From: Tetrapyrgos nigripes
Lineage: Eukaryota > Basidiomycota > Agaricomycetes > Agaricales > Campanellaceae
Direction: 5' to 3'
NCBI GenBank assembly: GCA_013368315.1
Contig: JAACJM010000010.1
Coordinates: 744,001-808,000, forward strand
DNA: 64,000 bases
Positions within the stretch are counted from its first letter, which is position 1; every line of letters starts with the position of its first letter. The notes under the pieces were generated by a model. The model did no database searches, was not told the origin of the DNA, and worked only from the letters and a program-made list of their open reading frames with translations. The position numbers were made by a program, and so were the translations under genes. Of this stretch, positions 10,121 through 21,521 are shown in pieces.

Positions 10121-11480
10121 AGCCCAATATCCTTTGGAGCCAATCACAACTCCATTTGAGCTTCTTCATGTCTTGTATGAAAAGATCTATGATGAGTTTC
10201 CAATAATTTGCTAGCATAATCTGGGCAGAACCTATGTCTATACAAGAGTTCAACAAGGATCTCCTTTAACAGGAAGGAGCTCAGTGTAAGCTGGCCTTTT
10301 TCAAGAGTGGCATACCTCTTCTGATCACTAGCACCTCTCTCTGCTAGTCAATGTTTGGATTGCCAGCTGAAGACCACTCATGCCCCTGTCAGAGCCCATA
10401 CAATATTGTGCATGACCACCAGATTTTCTGCTGTCATTGTGCCACATGGTACCACTTTGGTGACTCCCAAAAATGCCCAGATGCCTACATTATATCTGAC
10501 ATGGAGGCTGCTAAACCCTTCACTAAAAAGACTTTCAATGCTGTCCATTTCTCTCAAGTGGACATCACCAGAGGCCACACATTTGAGGTCTTCCATGAAA
10601 AGCCCTTCTCTGACAAGGTTGCCAACTTACTTACTGAAGAATCACATCCCAACTGGCAACCAACTGGCAACCTCAAGCTCTTGTGATGTAAAGGGAGAAG
10701 ACCATCCTGCTCTGCTGTTCACAGGGCCTATCTCTTCTGGGTGGCCTTGAGGTCTCCTCCAGTCTGATCTAACATGACCTCAAGGCCACCCAGAAGAGAT
10801 AGGCCCTGTGAACAGCAGAGCAGGATGGTCTTCTCCCTTTACATCACAAGAGCTTTAGCAAATTTGACCAGCTTGAGGTTGCCAGTTGGTTGCCATTTGG
10901 GCTGTGATTCTTCAGTAAGTAAGTTGGCAACCTTGTCAGAGAAGGGCTTTTCATGGAAGACCTCAAATCTGTGGCCTCTGGTGATGTCCATCCACCTGAG
11001 AGAAATGGACAGCATTGAAAGTCTTTTTAGTGAAGGGTTTAGCAGCCTCCATGTCAGATATAATGTAGGCATCTGGGCATTTTTGGGAGTCACCAAAGTG
11101 GTACCATGTGGCACAATGACAGCAGAAAATCTGGTGGTCACACACAATATTGTATGGGCTCTGACAGGGGCATGAGTGGTCTTCAGCTGGCAACCTAAAC
11201 ATTGACTAGCAGAGAGAGGTGCTGGTGATCAGAAAAAGGCCAGCTTACATTGAGCTCCTTCCTGTTAAAGGAGATACTTGCTATCACAGTCCACTGTGTC
11301 AAAGACAACCATTCAGCATAGAGATCATTTGAGTCAAACTCTTGGATAGACATAGGTTCTGATGTGAAAACAATGTAAGCCCAGATTATGCTAGCATAGA
11401 TTTTTTCATCCAAGACATAGCCAATGAGATCTGTCTCAAGGAGCTCAAATAGGGTTGTGATTGGCTTCAACTGGCTGCAC
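10121..11480. repeat. Large imperfect palindrome (inverted duplication)
   Basis: A left arm of about 10121-10754 and a right arm of about 10776-11480 are inverted copies around a 21-bp centre (10755-10775). The inner 480 bp pair closely. The left arm lacks several blocks present in the right, including 20 bp around 10677 and blocks in the 10200-10290 part. Single-base differences also occur, so the arms have diverged since duplication. The sequence duplicated is the 3' half of the PHD-finger-like gene on the right. Confidence 0.85.
10351..10686 (+). pseudogene. Inverted partial copy of the PHD-finger-like gene
   Basis: Left palindrome arm. It encodes the same segment as the minus-strand gene to its right (CPCQSPYNIVHDHQIFCCHC, then ATWYHFGD) but lacks the 5' exons. 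Its end differs because 20 bp are missing before the stop. It has no start of its own that can be trusted. Confidence 0.6.
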
Positions 11481-11935
11481 CTGTGTGAGCATGTCAGAAA
11501 GTGGAGGTATAATGTACACAAAAACAAACCACCTGTCCACCAAGTCAATTCTCTTGTTCACAATCTGCACTGCCTGCAGGATTTTGAAGATGTAAACAGG
11601 CTTCCTGCTGGTTGTCCCCTTCTTCATGACAATGCCAAGGACTTGACCTTTCCAAGTTGACACAACCTGGAGGACATGCACCCTGTGCCAATAGATGAGC
11701 TGAAACAATTGCAGAAGAGACAGCCCATGACAGAACTCACCAGATATTTTTTTTGTACTCCAGTCCTTCAAAACAATGCTCTCTTGTTGAGCCCCCTGCT
11801 GGAAATCGGTCTCTCCAATCCCAGGACAAGGGTTCAGAGAGGGAGGCACAAAGTGGGCATTGTCCTCTTGAGCTTCTTCATCAGCCTCTTTCTCCAGCCC
11901 TCAATCTTTTGACTTGCCTCTCAATGTTGATGAGA
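10839..11935 (-). CDS. PHD-finger-like zinc-binding protein, possibly partial
   Basis: Minus-strand exons. An N-terminal part near 11849-11450 carries WKGQVLGIVMKKG and PVYIFKILQ. A middle part near 11480-11250 carries EPMSIQEFDSNDLYAEWL. A last exon starts after a GTAAGC...CTGCTAG intron at about 11245-11205. It has a Cys/His cluster of the form CxC...CCxCxxxxH and ends KLVKFAKALVM. The spacing resembles PHD fingers with a shortened first knuckle, though the last ligand is uncertain. The middle part might be a BAH-like fold; this is inference. Exon borders upstream of 11250 are not resolved, and the first exon was not found. Confidence 0.45.
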
Positions 11936-12109
11936 TGTGAAGTTAAAGGGGGCAGGAAATTTTAGGGTAATCTTAAAGCCAGCTTGAAAGATCTCCTCTT
12001 TTATACTGCAATGGATCAATGACATCATTATGGTGTGTTATGGTGCAATATCAACAAATGAAATCTAAATTAAAAATGACAAGTAAAATGAAACAACAGA
12101 TGAGGTCAT
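11936..12109. other. Gap containing a 46-bp shared tag
   Basis: No gene seen. About 12039-12084 contains a 46-bp stretch (AACAAATGAAATCTAAATTA and flanks) that recurs at 25721-25767 with only two differences. Confidence 0.6.
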
Positions 12110-12900
12110 TTGGAGTGCACATTCACCTATATATACTGCATGCTCTTCAGCACTATCTCTGGACAAATACTACCATGTAGGTCATTTATTCTCAGTGAAT
12201 CAATGTCTCTAACTTTGTTTCCACAGACACTCATCAATGCCATTGAAAACTCTGGCAAAAATTTATGGCAAGGGTGGATAGTTTCGAAAGGGAATGGCAA
12301 TTTCAAGAACGGCTGTGCAAAATGTCTAGAAGACATAAAGAATGCCCATGCTCTCATATCCTTAAACGCTTTTCTGGTCGCTTTCATGCTCATAGACAAG
12401 ATATTGTATCTACATGACAAACACTTGAACCCAAAATCTTTTCTAAGAGAGTCGTTGTTTGATTATAAAGTTGTGTGTAATATCTGATATCGTACATAAC
12501 ATACACTCACTTGCAGTGGATAGATCAGGTTTGGACAACTGAAAACTGATTGGGTTAACTTTCTCGAAAAACTTCAGCTTGAGACAGTCACCTATTCTAT
12601 CCAGCCAAGTTCCACTGGCACTTGGCTTCTGAATGGACTTGTTCGGACTAAAGAAAAGAGCAGTCTCTTAAAGGCAGATAATAATGTTCACTATGCTGCC
12701 CTCTATTTGTGGCAGTTTTTGGATGTGAGTTTGGTTCCATGTGATAGGGTTACTTGGAGATGCCTTCAACTGTCACTGAGATTTCCAAATCAAACACCTT
12801 GAGCGCCACATACCTCAAATCCTTTGGCGCAAGCATTGTGTGTTTTGCCTTTGATTCTTTTTGGAATGCCCCTGTACAGTGAAAAACACATTTCATCAAG
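12110..12900 (+). pseudogene. Uncharacterised exon cluster upstream of the JmjC-like remnant
   Basis: Plus-strand open segments with plausible GT-AG joints: INAIENSGKNLWQGWIVSKG and a Cys-containing KNGCAKCLEDIKNAHAL (about 12230-12465), then QLKTDWVNFLEKLQLETVTY (about 12535-12730), then SATYLKSFGASIVCFAFDSF (about 12760-12880). No family recognised. They are in the same orientation as the remnant at 13.2-16.4 kb and may be its first exons. The opposite strand is also open for 97 codons at 12127-12420, so strand choice for the first segment is not certain. Confidence 0.35.
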
Positions 12901-13170
12901 GATAGACCTATTAAAGGTTGGTCACACCTGATTTATTGAAACATTTCCTCTCACATTCAAGTATAGACAAGAATTGCTCTCAGTAACCAAAGAGAGAAAT
13001 CTTATGAATACACTCACCATGTCTTCTGGCACTGTCCCCTTGATGTCGCCAAGGGTTTACACAAAGGCAGCACTTCATTATTGCCTGTCTTCAAGGACCA
13101 ATGTGCTCAGAGCATTAACCAGACTCATCTTGCTGATCAATGGGCAAGAAAATACTTCAATGGAGGCTAG

Positions 13171-14510
13171 TTTTTCTCACTCTTTGGTGCTCATTTCTCA
13201 CATGGAAAATTAACAGATTGTCTAACGTTTCGGCAAGACCAGGAACTTGAAGGAAGCGAACGTTCACCTACTGATGATTCCCTTGGACCAATCGAACTCT
13301 CCCATGCGCAAGGACTCTCACCAGGTACCAACACACAGCTGTCCTGCAGTAACTCCGCAGAAGCACGGGTCTCAGTCAGTGACCACCCTAGCTCAAACAT
13401 TCCTTCCAAACATCCAGAGGATCTAGATGTCATTGCACCTATCCATAAGAAGCAACATGTAGAATATACATCTCCTCCTGCTAATCCTCTCACGTTCTCA
13501 GAGGAGTATCACCACAGTGAACCTACTGCCGCATCATCCATTTCAAGTGTCCTGGTGATTGATTCATGTGGGTCCACACAGACCCACGCTCCACTGTCGG
13601 AGGCTGATGATTCATCTCAACATTTGGCCTCATCAGCACACATTATTCCCTCCAAGCGAGTGGCCATCTACATGGACTCACCACAGTGAACCTACTGCCG
13701 CATCATCCATTTCAAGTGTCCTGGTGATTGATTCATGTGGGTCCACACAGACCCACGCTCCACTGTCGGAGGCTGATGATTCATCTCAACATTTGGCCTC
13801 ATCAGCACACATTATTCCCTCCAAGCGAGTGGCCATCTACATGGACAATGTAGACGAAGCAGAACCTGAAGAGTCTCTTTTATTCAAAAGGTCCCATTTA
13901 GAGTCTCAGATTTCTGAGGAGGCCGTCATGGAGGCTCCTCAGGCAACTTCAGCATCTGGTCTCACACCTCTTTCCCCTGCAATGTCTTTTCGTACCGATG
14001 AAGACACTATCATCGACATCACATGGACATCCTCCATGAGCAAAGCAATTGATTTGCCCCCCCTCTCTGCTCCAACGTCTCTTTGCACCAATACTGTCGT
14101 CACAACTCCCAAACCCATTACAATCTGGATAGGGCCCCTCCAAAAATCCATCAGTCAACCGTCTCCTATTTCAGAGTCTGACATTGCTGCCAACGATGAA
14201 GATACTGAAATGGCCATGAACTCCATATCAAAAAGAGCCAAATCACAAATGTGACCAATCCAACTCAAGTATCAAAGTGACTGGTTGAGAAAGCAGCAGT
14301 ACAAAGTAACGCCCCAGTCCCCAAGCCTGATCTATTCAACCTACCATCTCGAAAACCCAAGAAAATAAATGAGACTTTGGAATCCCTGGAGCTGCAGACA
14401 GAAGTGAAAATAGATGGGGCTGTGGAATCCCTGCAATTGCAGGAGGAATTGTTGTCACGTCCAGACGTAAAGAAGTTTACAGTGCACGCAGATCTTAAGG
14501 TCCGTCATCT
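13171..14510 (+). pseudogene. Ser/Pro-rich region of a gene broken by a 169-bp tandem duplication
   Basis: From 13171 the plus strand is open (GKLTDCLTFRQDQELEGSER, then a Ser/Pro/His-rich low-complexity segment) until a direct duplication shifts the frame. After the second copy the original frame resumes (VDEAEPEESLLFKRSHLESQ) and runs to TGA near 14253. A further open stretch (NLPSRKPKKINETLESLELQ, then VKKFTVHADLK at a possible donor) continues to about 14504. Removing one duplicate copy would leave one continuous frame, so the break is recent. No domain recognised; likely a disordered linker of a nuclear protein. Confidence 0.55.
13509..13846 (+). repeat. Exact 169-bp tandem duplication
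   Basis: Copies 13509-13677 and 13678-13846 show no difference by eye. The length 169 is 3n+1, so the second copy changes the reading frame of the host gene. Confidence 0.95.
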
Positions 14511-14660
14511 TTAATTGGTATCTACTCATGATTCAACGTGTCCTACAGCTAACATGTATACTCAATGTGACTGACATTGTTGAAAGCACTCAGTTGCAAT
14601 ACAAATGCTGCCTCTCTGTATGTTGTAATTTGCTTGTTGCTCTCTTGAAACTTACCCTTT
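14511..14660. other. Intron-like gap
   Basis: Stop-rich in all frames and placed between the donor-like AAG/GTCCGT at about 14504 and the next open plus-strand segment (SEVDDMKDLLKFISEDI). Consistent with an intron or a decayed spacer. Confidence 0.3.
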
Positions 14661-16373
14661 GTAGTGTCAAAGTGAGGTGGATGATATGAAAGACCTGCTC
14701 AAATTCATCTCAGAAGACATTTGAAAAGTTGAACTTATCGACAGTCTTGAGAAGATTCTCAAAAAGGATCAATTTTTCATTTTTGTCTTCCCTGCCGTCA
14801 AGTTTATGCAGTTGTCTGTGAATATCCAGCAAGAGATGATCTGGAGGTCCCATATACTTCTGCTGGATACTCCAGGTTTCAACAAAGATGAGACCTTGAG
14901 TTGAGAACTCATGGAAGAACTTGGCGATATGGATGAACTTGTTGAGGCTGTTGGTGTATAAATTGCTTTTGAACTGACACACAATGTAGATCGATCCTTG
15001 AAGCCAACAGCAAAACACACCCATGTTGCAATCACTCCAGCAGGAGCATGAGAAGGGAGACAAGGCAGAATCCTCAATTTGCTCAGTCTGCCAGGTCCTT
15101 GCCTAAACCAACCTTATTTCCGAGGTTTATACTCTCAAGACCATGCTAAAACCCAAACTCATCACAGAACAAGCACCGTATCCAAAGACGATCTCAAGTT
15201 GATGACATGGTCCATCTTTGGCCTGAAAAATGCCATGTCAATACCTCATGTTGATGGAGAGGGGTTTTCCACTCAACTGAGTGTGCGATGTGATGAAAAA
15301 CTATGGTTTCTCGTGATTTTTCAAGCAGGCGACACTTGTTCCTTTCAAAGTGGTGACGAAAGAGTGGATAGAGCATTGTAGAGACACTAAGCAAAAGATA
15401 GCAGCAATGACCTTGTAAGTTCTTTTTATCCAATTTACAGAATAACATGTCAATTGTTTCAACAGACTTATGTGTGGTAACACCAGTCACGCAGTGTTGA
15501 CGACAGATTCATCTATATGCCATGGCTGATACTTTTACAGTCTTTCGACAATTAGAGACCATGTTTTTGGCATTTACAACACCTCCTTCAACAGATATGA
15601 CGGAACAAATGTTTACTTGCACTGGTATCCAGACATGCTAGTAGACATTTTGGGTCTACTTGTAAAGGGTATCATGGACAACAAATCATACCTGGATGAA
15701 TGTAAGAAGACCACCATGCCAAACCTTCCCAACAGCCTCAATACACCAAACTTGCTTACTGATCATGGCCTTCACGATGTCTTGATCCTTATCAACTGGG
15801 TCGACTTTGGCTGCTTGTTATTCCCAGAGCATCATGGTATAAACATAGGCAATCTACAGGACAAACATGTCATATTGCAAGAAATCAAGGTGTTCTCGAG
15901 CTGTACAGATCTTGCATTGGATGGAAAAGTCCACTCTGGTCAAGCAGGGAAAATCGATTCTTGAGAAGCTGGACAGAAAAGAGACCCAAGAAAACGATAA
16001 TGGTGAGGGAGACCAGGATGGTGATGATAGCGGAGAAAAAGGAGAAGAAAATGGCGAGTTCTGTAATGTGCTCCGATACCGGAAATAGTATCTTGCACAG
16101 CAGGCCATGGCACTCTTCTTATTGGCCGACAACATTAAATGTTATAACAAGGGGTTAAATCCAGTGATACCTGCAGCGTCATTCAAGTCCCATCTGCTAT
16201 CCAACTTTAAGAAGGACCATGTCTTTCTGGAGGAGTTCAAAAAGTTTGAAGGTCGCAATGTGGACACGCTAGGACCAACACATAAGATGAAGGTCAAGAT
16301 CAGGGACCAGTGCGAGGAATTGGGATTTGAACAGCTGGAGAGGAAGCTTCTAGACTTTGCACAGAAAGAATGA
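14661..16373 (+). pseudogene. JmjC-like domain remnant and C-terminal segment
   Basis: Plus-strand fragments: WSIFGLKNAMSIPHVDGEGF with an HxD-type motif and LSVRCDEKLWFLVI (about 15210-15310), then YFYSLSTIRDHVFGIYNTSF (about 15530-15590). This order resembles JmjC-like cupin domains found in many mushroom proteins. Next come a helical segment (LVDILGLLVKG, LILINWVDFGCLLFPE), an acidic stretch (KETQENDNGEGDQDGDDSGE), and an end KVKIRDQCEELGFEQLERKL with stop at 16371-16373. Stops inside the domain include TGA at 15527-15529, where HGR would be expected. Several TGA codons also occur between 14720 and 15060. Not functional as read; the original role is unknown. Confidence 0.5.
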
Positions 16374-16849
16374 CATTCATAGGCAGAACAATATGTATTT
16401 CAAACAGGTTGTACTATCCCAATGTCTGTCATTGAAGGGAATCACCCCTGTTAACTAAGTTATAATATGCTGTTCATGTATTGTCCAAGCATATATATTT
16501 GAGTTGGGACAAATGAATGGGTTGTAGACAGAGAGGGTGTGACAGCACTGTGCAACTTGAGAGATGTTCGGTTGCATTTGTAATTGCTAGCCAAATCCTT
16601 TGGGCGATGAAATTTGAAACCTCGCCAGGACTATCTGACATACTGGACTATAATATAACGACTCAGCTCTTGTGCCCAAGTCTCGAAAAGATCATCATTA
16701 TATGCACAGATGGTGGTGGTGGTCGTTATTCTGCCTACCTAAAAGAGGCACATGCGTGGATTCTTGCTCAGGGGGGTGTACCTTGCTCACATGACCAGTG
16801 TCTTGTTGCCATATGCATGGCATAAGAGAAAAGAACTTGTACTATGGAT
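16374..16849. other. Gap without recognised gene
   Basis: A 102-codon plus-strand frame at 16517-16825 has no family signal and starts in mixed-quality sequence. Nothing is called. The right side abuts the truncated 3' end of the copia element. Confidence 0.35.
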
Positions 16850-16852
16850 TGA

Positions 16853-17475
16853 TAGACTTTCTAGAGATTCTATCTCGGCTTTCATGGAATCAAACCATGC
16901 ATCACGTTGTGGATGATTGAGTACATCCTTGAATGAAATTGGATTGCTGATGTTATCAGCATAGTAAACATTGAATTCTGTTAAGAAGAAAGCAATGTTT
17001 TGTTCAACTTCATCGTAGAGTAAACCTCTGGCTTCTCGGATCCTTGTTGATCGTCTTGGGCTATCAGGTTGTATAGTTTCGTCTTCGTCGACATCCATTG
17101 GTTCAGGCTCGTGTTCCTGAGGAATTGGAGTTTCATTTGTATTTTCTTCTGTAGTTTCTAATGGTTCTTGATTTTTGTTTTGTAACTCCCCTTCAACTTG
17201 CAATTTCGACGTTAAGAATTGCAAGTTGCATTCTACATTCACTTTAGTACCAAAGTATACATAATGGCCTTTTGAATGATCGTCAAAGCCTAACCAAACT
17301 CCACGTTTTCCTTTAGGAGTTAGTTTACTAGTTCTTGCTTCGTCGTATACAATGCAAGGTGTACCAAAGCTATGTAGATTGTCTAAGTTTGCGTTGACAC
17401 CGTAACATTTACTTCGGAGTATGCTTCTTTTGAAATCCCATAAAGAGCGTGCATTGTCTTCTTTAAGGCTACTTT
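16853..17475 (-). pseudogene. Copia integrase C-terminal region
   Basis: Minus-strand pieces read ANLDNLHSFGTPCIVYDEAR, then KLTPKGKRGVWLGFDDHSKG and HYVYFGTKVNVECN. An acidic linker (EHEPEPMDVDEDETIQPDSP) and RRSTRIREARGLL follow, as found between integrase and reverse transcriptase in copia elements. It ends abruptly just before the reverse transcriptase would begin. Confidence 0.8.
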
Positions 17476-17904
17476 AGCTTAAAAATAATGCTTTTAACTC
17501 TCTTCGTAGGAGTAGCGTCCGCCCCTGTCTCTCTTTTCGGTTCAGACTGATTTGCTAAGCCCAAATCAAAGAAACAGGTGATTCATAATGAAGGAAATGA
17601 TGGTAAAGGAGCAGAATGATGTACTTTTCCTTCTGTTAGACCCTTATAATGCTACATATACACTCTCCGTGACTATAGCATCCATAGGCGAGGTTTTGTA
17701 GTCTAGCCTACGAAGTAGTTGATTTTCTAGCATAAAATTTTTAATATATAGTTTAGGGTTTTCTTTCTACTATAGTAATATAGTAATTGGAAAGAGTTGA
17801 TATAAAAATTAACTTTAGTCTTCGGCCTTGATTTTTATAAGAGGTATTAACTTTACGCTGCAATGCATGCAATAACGTTGCTACTAATTAACGTTTTTTA
17901 GCAA
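17476..17904. other. Foreign block within the copia integrase region
   Basis: AT-rich, stop-rich block between two integrase pieces. The segments on both sides restart at a similar place (AALKMQTPY and VALKKTMHALYG), so the event is a rearrangement or an insertion with local duplication. The ends share a loose inverted similarity (TAGCTTAAAAATAATG against GCTAAAAAACGTTAAT). No gene and no RNA gene recognised in it. Confidence 0.5.
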
Positions 17905-19300
17905 GGCTTAATTGAGTTCTTTAACATCAGATACCTTCTGCAGCGGTTGACATTACAATAGGGAGTTTGCATTTTTAATGCAGCTTTCGGAGATCTATTA
18001 AGTATGTACATAGTATAAAGTCCTGCGTGCCACCATAAACGATTAGGTAGTCTTCCAGTATGCAGATTAACACGAATACCATTCATAACATGCTGATGTA
18101 TGTTTTCAGCAACTCCATTTTGCTGAGGCGTGTCATGAACTGTATAACGTGGAATTGTACCTTGTGCTTTCAGGTAGTTTCTGAATGCACCCGAAGTAAA
18201 TACAGCATCGTTGTCTGATTGTAGTATTTTAACTTTGATACCATATTGTGTAAATAGCTCAGTAGTAAATGTAACCCATTGCATATAGGCTTCGTCTTTT
18301 GTTTTGAGTGGAGATAATATTAACCAATGTGTACAGTCGTCAACAATGGTTAACCAGTATTTGTAGCCTTCAATAGAGGCAGTTCGTAATGGACCAAATA
18401 TATCAATGTGAAAATGGTCTCCGAAGTTTTCTGCTAATTCCGAAGTACATTGTTTTGGAACAGAAAGTCTATGTATATTATTGATGATGCAGTCTTCACA
18501 TTGAGTTTCTGTCCAATCATCAATAATAATCGTAATAATAGATTTATCTGTTTTTAGTAATGTTTTTAGATTTGTATAACTCATATGACCAATTTGTTTG
18601 TGAAGTTCGTATAAACTTAAACTAGCAACGTTATCACTCAATTTTTTAGTTGTGATAGAGTAAAGTTTGGCGTTCTCGTGTATAGCGCCAACGAAATTGT
18701 CCTTGTCATTGTGTATTGTACATAAATGATCATGAAAAGTAAAAGTATGGTCCGCTTTTTGTGAAATACTGATTAAAGTAAATGGAAGCTTTGAGTTGTA
18801 GTATACATTTTTAAGAGTGATTGATGAAGACTCACTATTGTCCTTCCTAACTTCTACCTGCATATCACCTGCTAATCGAAGTTCTAGATGCTCTGAATTG
18901 GCAGGCATAGTATGAACGTTGAAAAGTAAGTTAAGATACGGTGTACAGTGTATAGTAGCACCAGAATCAATTATATGTGTATGATCTTGGTCAGAGATCG
19001 CAGTAAAAGCAGGTAGGGAAATATGATGACTCACTGGAGTCTCAGAGTCTTCCATCCCGACGTCGCCTGAAGAAATCGACTGTACCCAGTCCAATTGCAA
19101 AGTTGACGTAGTCGCGACTTGAGAAGAAGATGCAGGCATGGAGATGGCAACTGATGCATTCTCCTTGACCTTGCCTTTGTTGGATTGTTTTGTAATCCCT
19201 TTCTTCTTCATAGCCTCTTTGGACTTTTCAGTCCACAGTTCTGGACATGTCTGGGTCGTATGACCCATCTTGTTGCAATTGAAGCATTTCTGATCTTTCT
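17898..19300 (-). pseudogene. Copia protease and integrase
   Basis: Zinc knuckle end (MGHTTQTCPELW), aspartic protease active site HIIDSGATIHC, and a GAG-pre-integrase His/Cys site (LHKQIGHMSYTNL and CEDCI). The integrase core has catalytic Asp in HIDIFGP, Asp in QSDNDAVF and Glu in QQNGVAE. The frame then runs into foreign sequence after SPKAALKMQTPY. One open frame of about 456 codons, so this part is well kept. Confidence 0.88.
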
Positions 19301-19478
19301 TGCCATCAGAAGGCTTCTGGTACGGCGCTGCACCGTTAGCGCGTTCCCCTTTTTACTTGTCTGATCATTGAGCACCGCCTTGACTAGTGCTGCCAGACTT
19401 CTTGTCGGACTTCTTACCCGACGACGAAGGATACGTTCGAGCATTGCTCAAACGATAGTTAGTGAATTCCTTCTTTAG

Positions 19479-20354
19479 TCACGCAATGAGGTCGACAGCT
19501 GTGTATACAGGTTTCTCCCCTTCTGGTGCAGTAGTGGCATCCCATGTAGTGGCAGCCACATCCACAGTTGCTTCGTAAGAACTGCGAACAAAGTGATAGT
19601 GTGGGGGAATAATCCCCATCAGGGCTGAGTAAAAGACTTGATCTGAGACATCTATGTCTCTCTTCTTGATAGAAGCCCACAGATCCTGAGCTTCATCGAG
19701 GAGCTTATCAAACTCCCAGACTGGTTTACATAAGTTGAAGAGTTTCCACAGCTCATTAGACTCTTGAACTGTGGATGAAGGATCGAAACGTTGCTTGAGC
19801 TTCTCGATAAGCTCAATCGCATCTGACTCTTCGATGTAGTGGATCATAATTTTATCATCTATCTTGCCTGTAATAGCGTTAAAACAGGCTAGTTTGACAG
19901 TGTTACCAGGATGTAGCCTGGAGCTTTTGAAGTGTTGGTGACGAATCACCCGTAAAGCGTTATTAGCGCGAAAGTACCACATCTTCCAATTCTCACTGCC
20001 AGTAAGAACTGACAAGGAATCAAAAGCTTTGTTGATGTCGCTGAGCGGCATCACGTAATTGGGGTTTGTATTTTCGGGCATAGATAATGCGACCAATGAA
20101 GTAGGGGAAAATGGAGGAGATGATGATGGAGGAGGGACATTACCCCAGACATTGGCACTAGTATTTTTGCTAGCATCAGACATAATGGGAGTGAGTGCGA
20201 ATGGAAGGGGGTTTTGGATGGGAGGATCAAGTGGTTGTGCCTGAGAAGTAGATGATACAGGCGGAGTAGGAGTTTGGGTACTAGAGTGATGACTGGTAGT
20301 AGGAAGTGGAATATCTGGGGCTGGTCCTTGAGATCGAGTTTGTCGACTAGTCAT
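19479..20354 (-). pseudogene. Copia gag
   Basis: A 291-codon frame from ATG (MTSRQTRSQGPAPDIPLP), with a Pro/Ser-rich start and then the capsid-like helical core SENWKMWYFRANNALRVIRH and IELIEKLKQRFDPSSTVQES, as in copia gag. It stops at TGA 19479-19481, after which the same frame continues (LKKEFTNYRLSNARTY). This suggests an Arg CGA turned into a stop. Two more stops follow before the zinc knuckle CFNCNKMGHTTQTC (about 19255-19295). Confidence 0.8.
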
Positions 20355-20454
20355 ATACTAGTCCAAGAACAGAGTATGAGTAAAGAGTAAAGCAGAGTAG
20401 AGCAAGTGTTTATCGAAGTTATAGCAAGCTAGTCGGGGCCCATAACCTATTAAA

Positions 20455-20701
20455 CTTAGGTTATCTTAGTAAGTAATCTTAGTGAGAGTCACAAAGTGGG
20501 GGGGTAAGAGTGTGCGAACGTATCTCGCTTGACTCTCAAAGTAGTATAATAATATAAATAGTCTAAGTATATCTGTGTGATCGTTTGACTGTAAGTCCGC
20601 AGTACCTGAGTGATGCCGTATGCATTGTAACTTAGTAACATGATCGTAATCGCTTAATTGCAACAGTAAGTTTTATAAGTGTTGTAAGAACGTCTCTAAC
20701 A
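20455..20701 (-). repeat. 5' LTR of the copia element
   Basis: On the minus strand it begins TGTTAGAGACGTTC at 20701. It ends near the GGTTATGGGCCC stretch (about 20438-20450), which sits where a primer-binding site is expected before gag. The terminal CA is not clear, so the inner border is approximate. The outer end abuts the F-box gene. Confidence 0.6.
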
Positions 20702-21521
20702 ATGATAACTTGATCATCATCATTGAAAATGAATGCCACTTCTGCATCTGTGCTGTTCAATGTGAGCCATGACAGGAAATTGAAGGCCAGAGCCATTCTG
20801 CAATTTGCTCTTGTCTGTAAGACGTGGAACAACGAAGCCCTGGACATCCTGTGGAGGGAAGTAGGAAAACTGGACATAGTTGCGCATGTCATTGGCACCA
20901 TCAAATGGCATGACCATTACAAGATGATTGAGAGGCTGGTGCATCTTTTATTTGAGCTCAACAAGTCTTTTTCCTGATCAATGTATACGTTTGAAAAAGA
21001 ACCCATACCAGAAACCTGGCATCATTTTGCAGATCACTATGGCCACTGCGTGCAATCCATCTGCATCACCTTTAGCTACCGATATTACACCTGCCAAATT
21101 CTTCATTCCATGGCTGAAACATGTCCAATGGATTTGGTTTTGTTTCAAAATCTGAAAAGGATGGATCTGAACGGACAAGATTTACTCTGTCCAGACATAG
21201 AGTTTATTAGTCGTTTTATGCACAAAACCGTTACACACCTCACCTTGAGCATTGACCAGGAGTTTCCAGAGACCATCCCATTCCTAGCACAGGCAGTCAT
21301 CAGCCATATGCCTTTTATCACTCATCTCGAGGTGCCTCATTTTCTTAGAGATCAAGACGTCGAGATGTTGAAGCTCATAGTTTGGATTTGCGAGCATCTC
21401 AAGAACTTGACATATGTCACGCTACCAGAATTGCCAGATTATTCTGCCATTTTTTAAACCTTGTCCACTCATTGTGGTCATTTGGAGACCTTCCATAGGG
21501 CCGCTACATATATTGTTGATC

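Larger units (their letters stand above)
16850..20701 (-). mobile_element. Ty1/copia retrotransposon, decayed and 3' truncated
   Basis: Minus strand order: LTR (20701 to about 20455), gag (20354-19479), zinc knuckle, protease, integrase, then the integrase C-terminal region ending at ISFKDVLNHPQRDAWFDSMK near 16855. Reverse transcriptase and RNase H, which follow in complete elements, are absent. A roughly 430-bp unrelated block interrupts the integrase region. Several gag stops fit C-to-T changes. Not competent on its own. Confidence 0.88.

Noticed and set aside
10121..11480. Palindrome as a pure assembly artefact
   Set aside because: The arms differ by several indels and substitutions, which a folded duplicate read would not show.
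14710..15063. 117-codon minus-strand frame and, on the plus strand, an LLLDTPGFNKDE stretch resembling a GTPase G3 motif
   Set aside because: No P-loop or other G motifs nearby and the plus frame has several stops; the minus frame has no family signal. Neither is called.
16517..16825. 102-codon plus-strand frame
   Set aside because: No recognisable domain, no splice context, next to a truncated transposon end.
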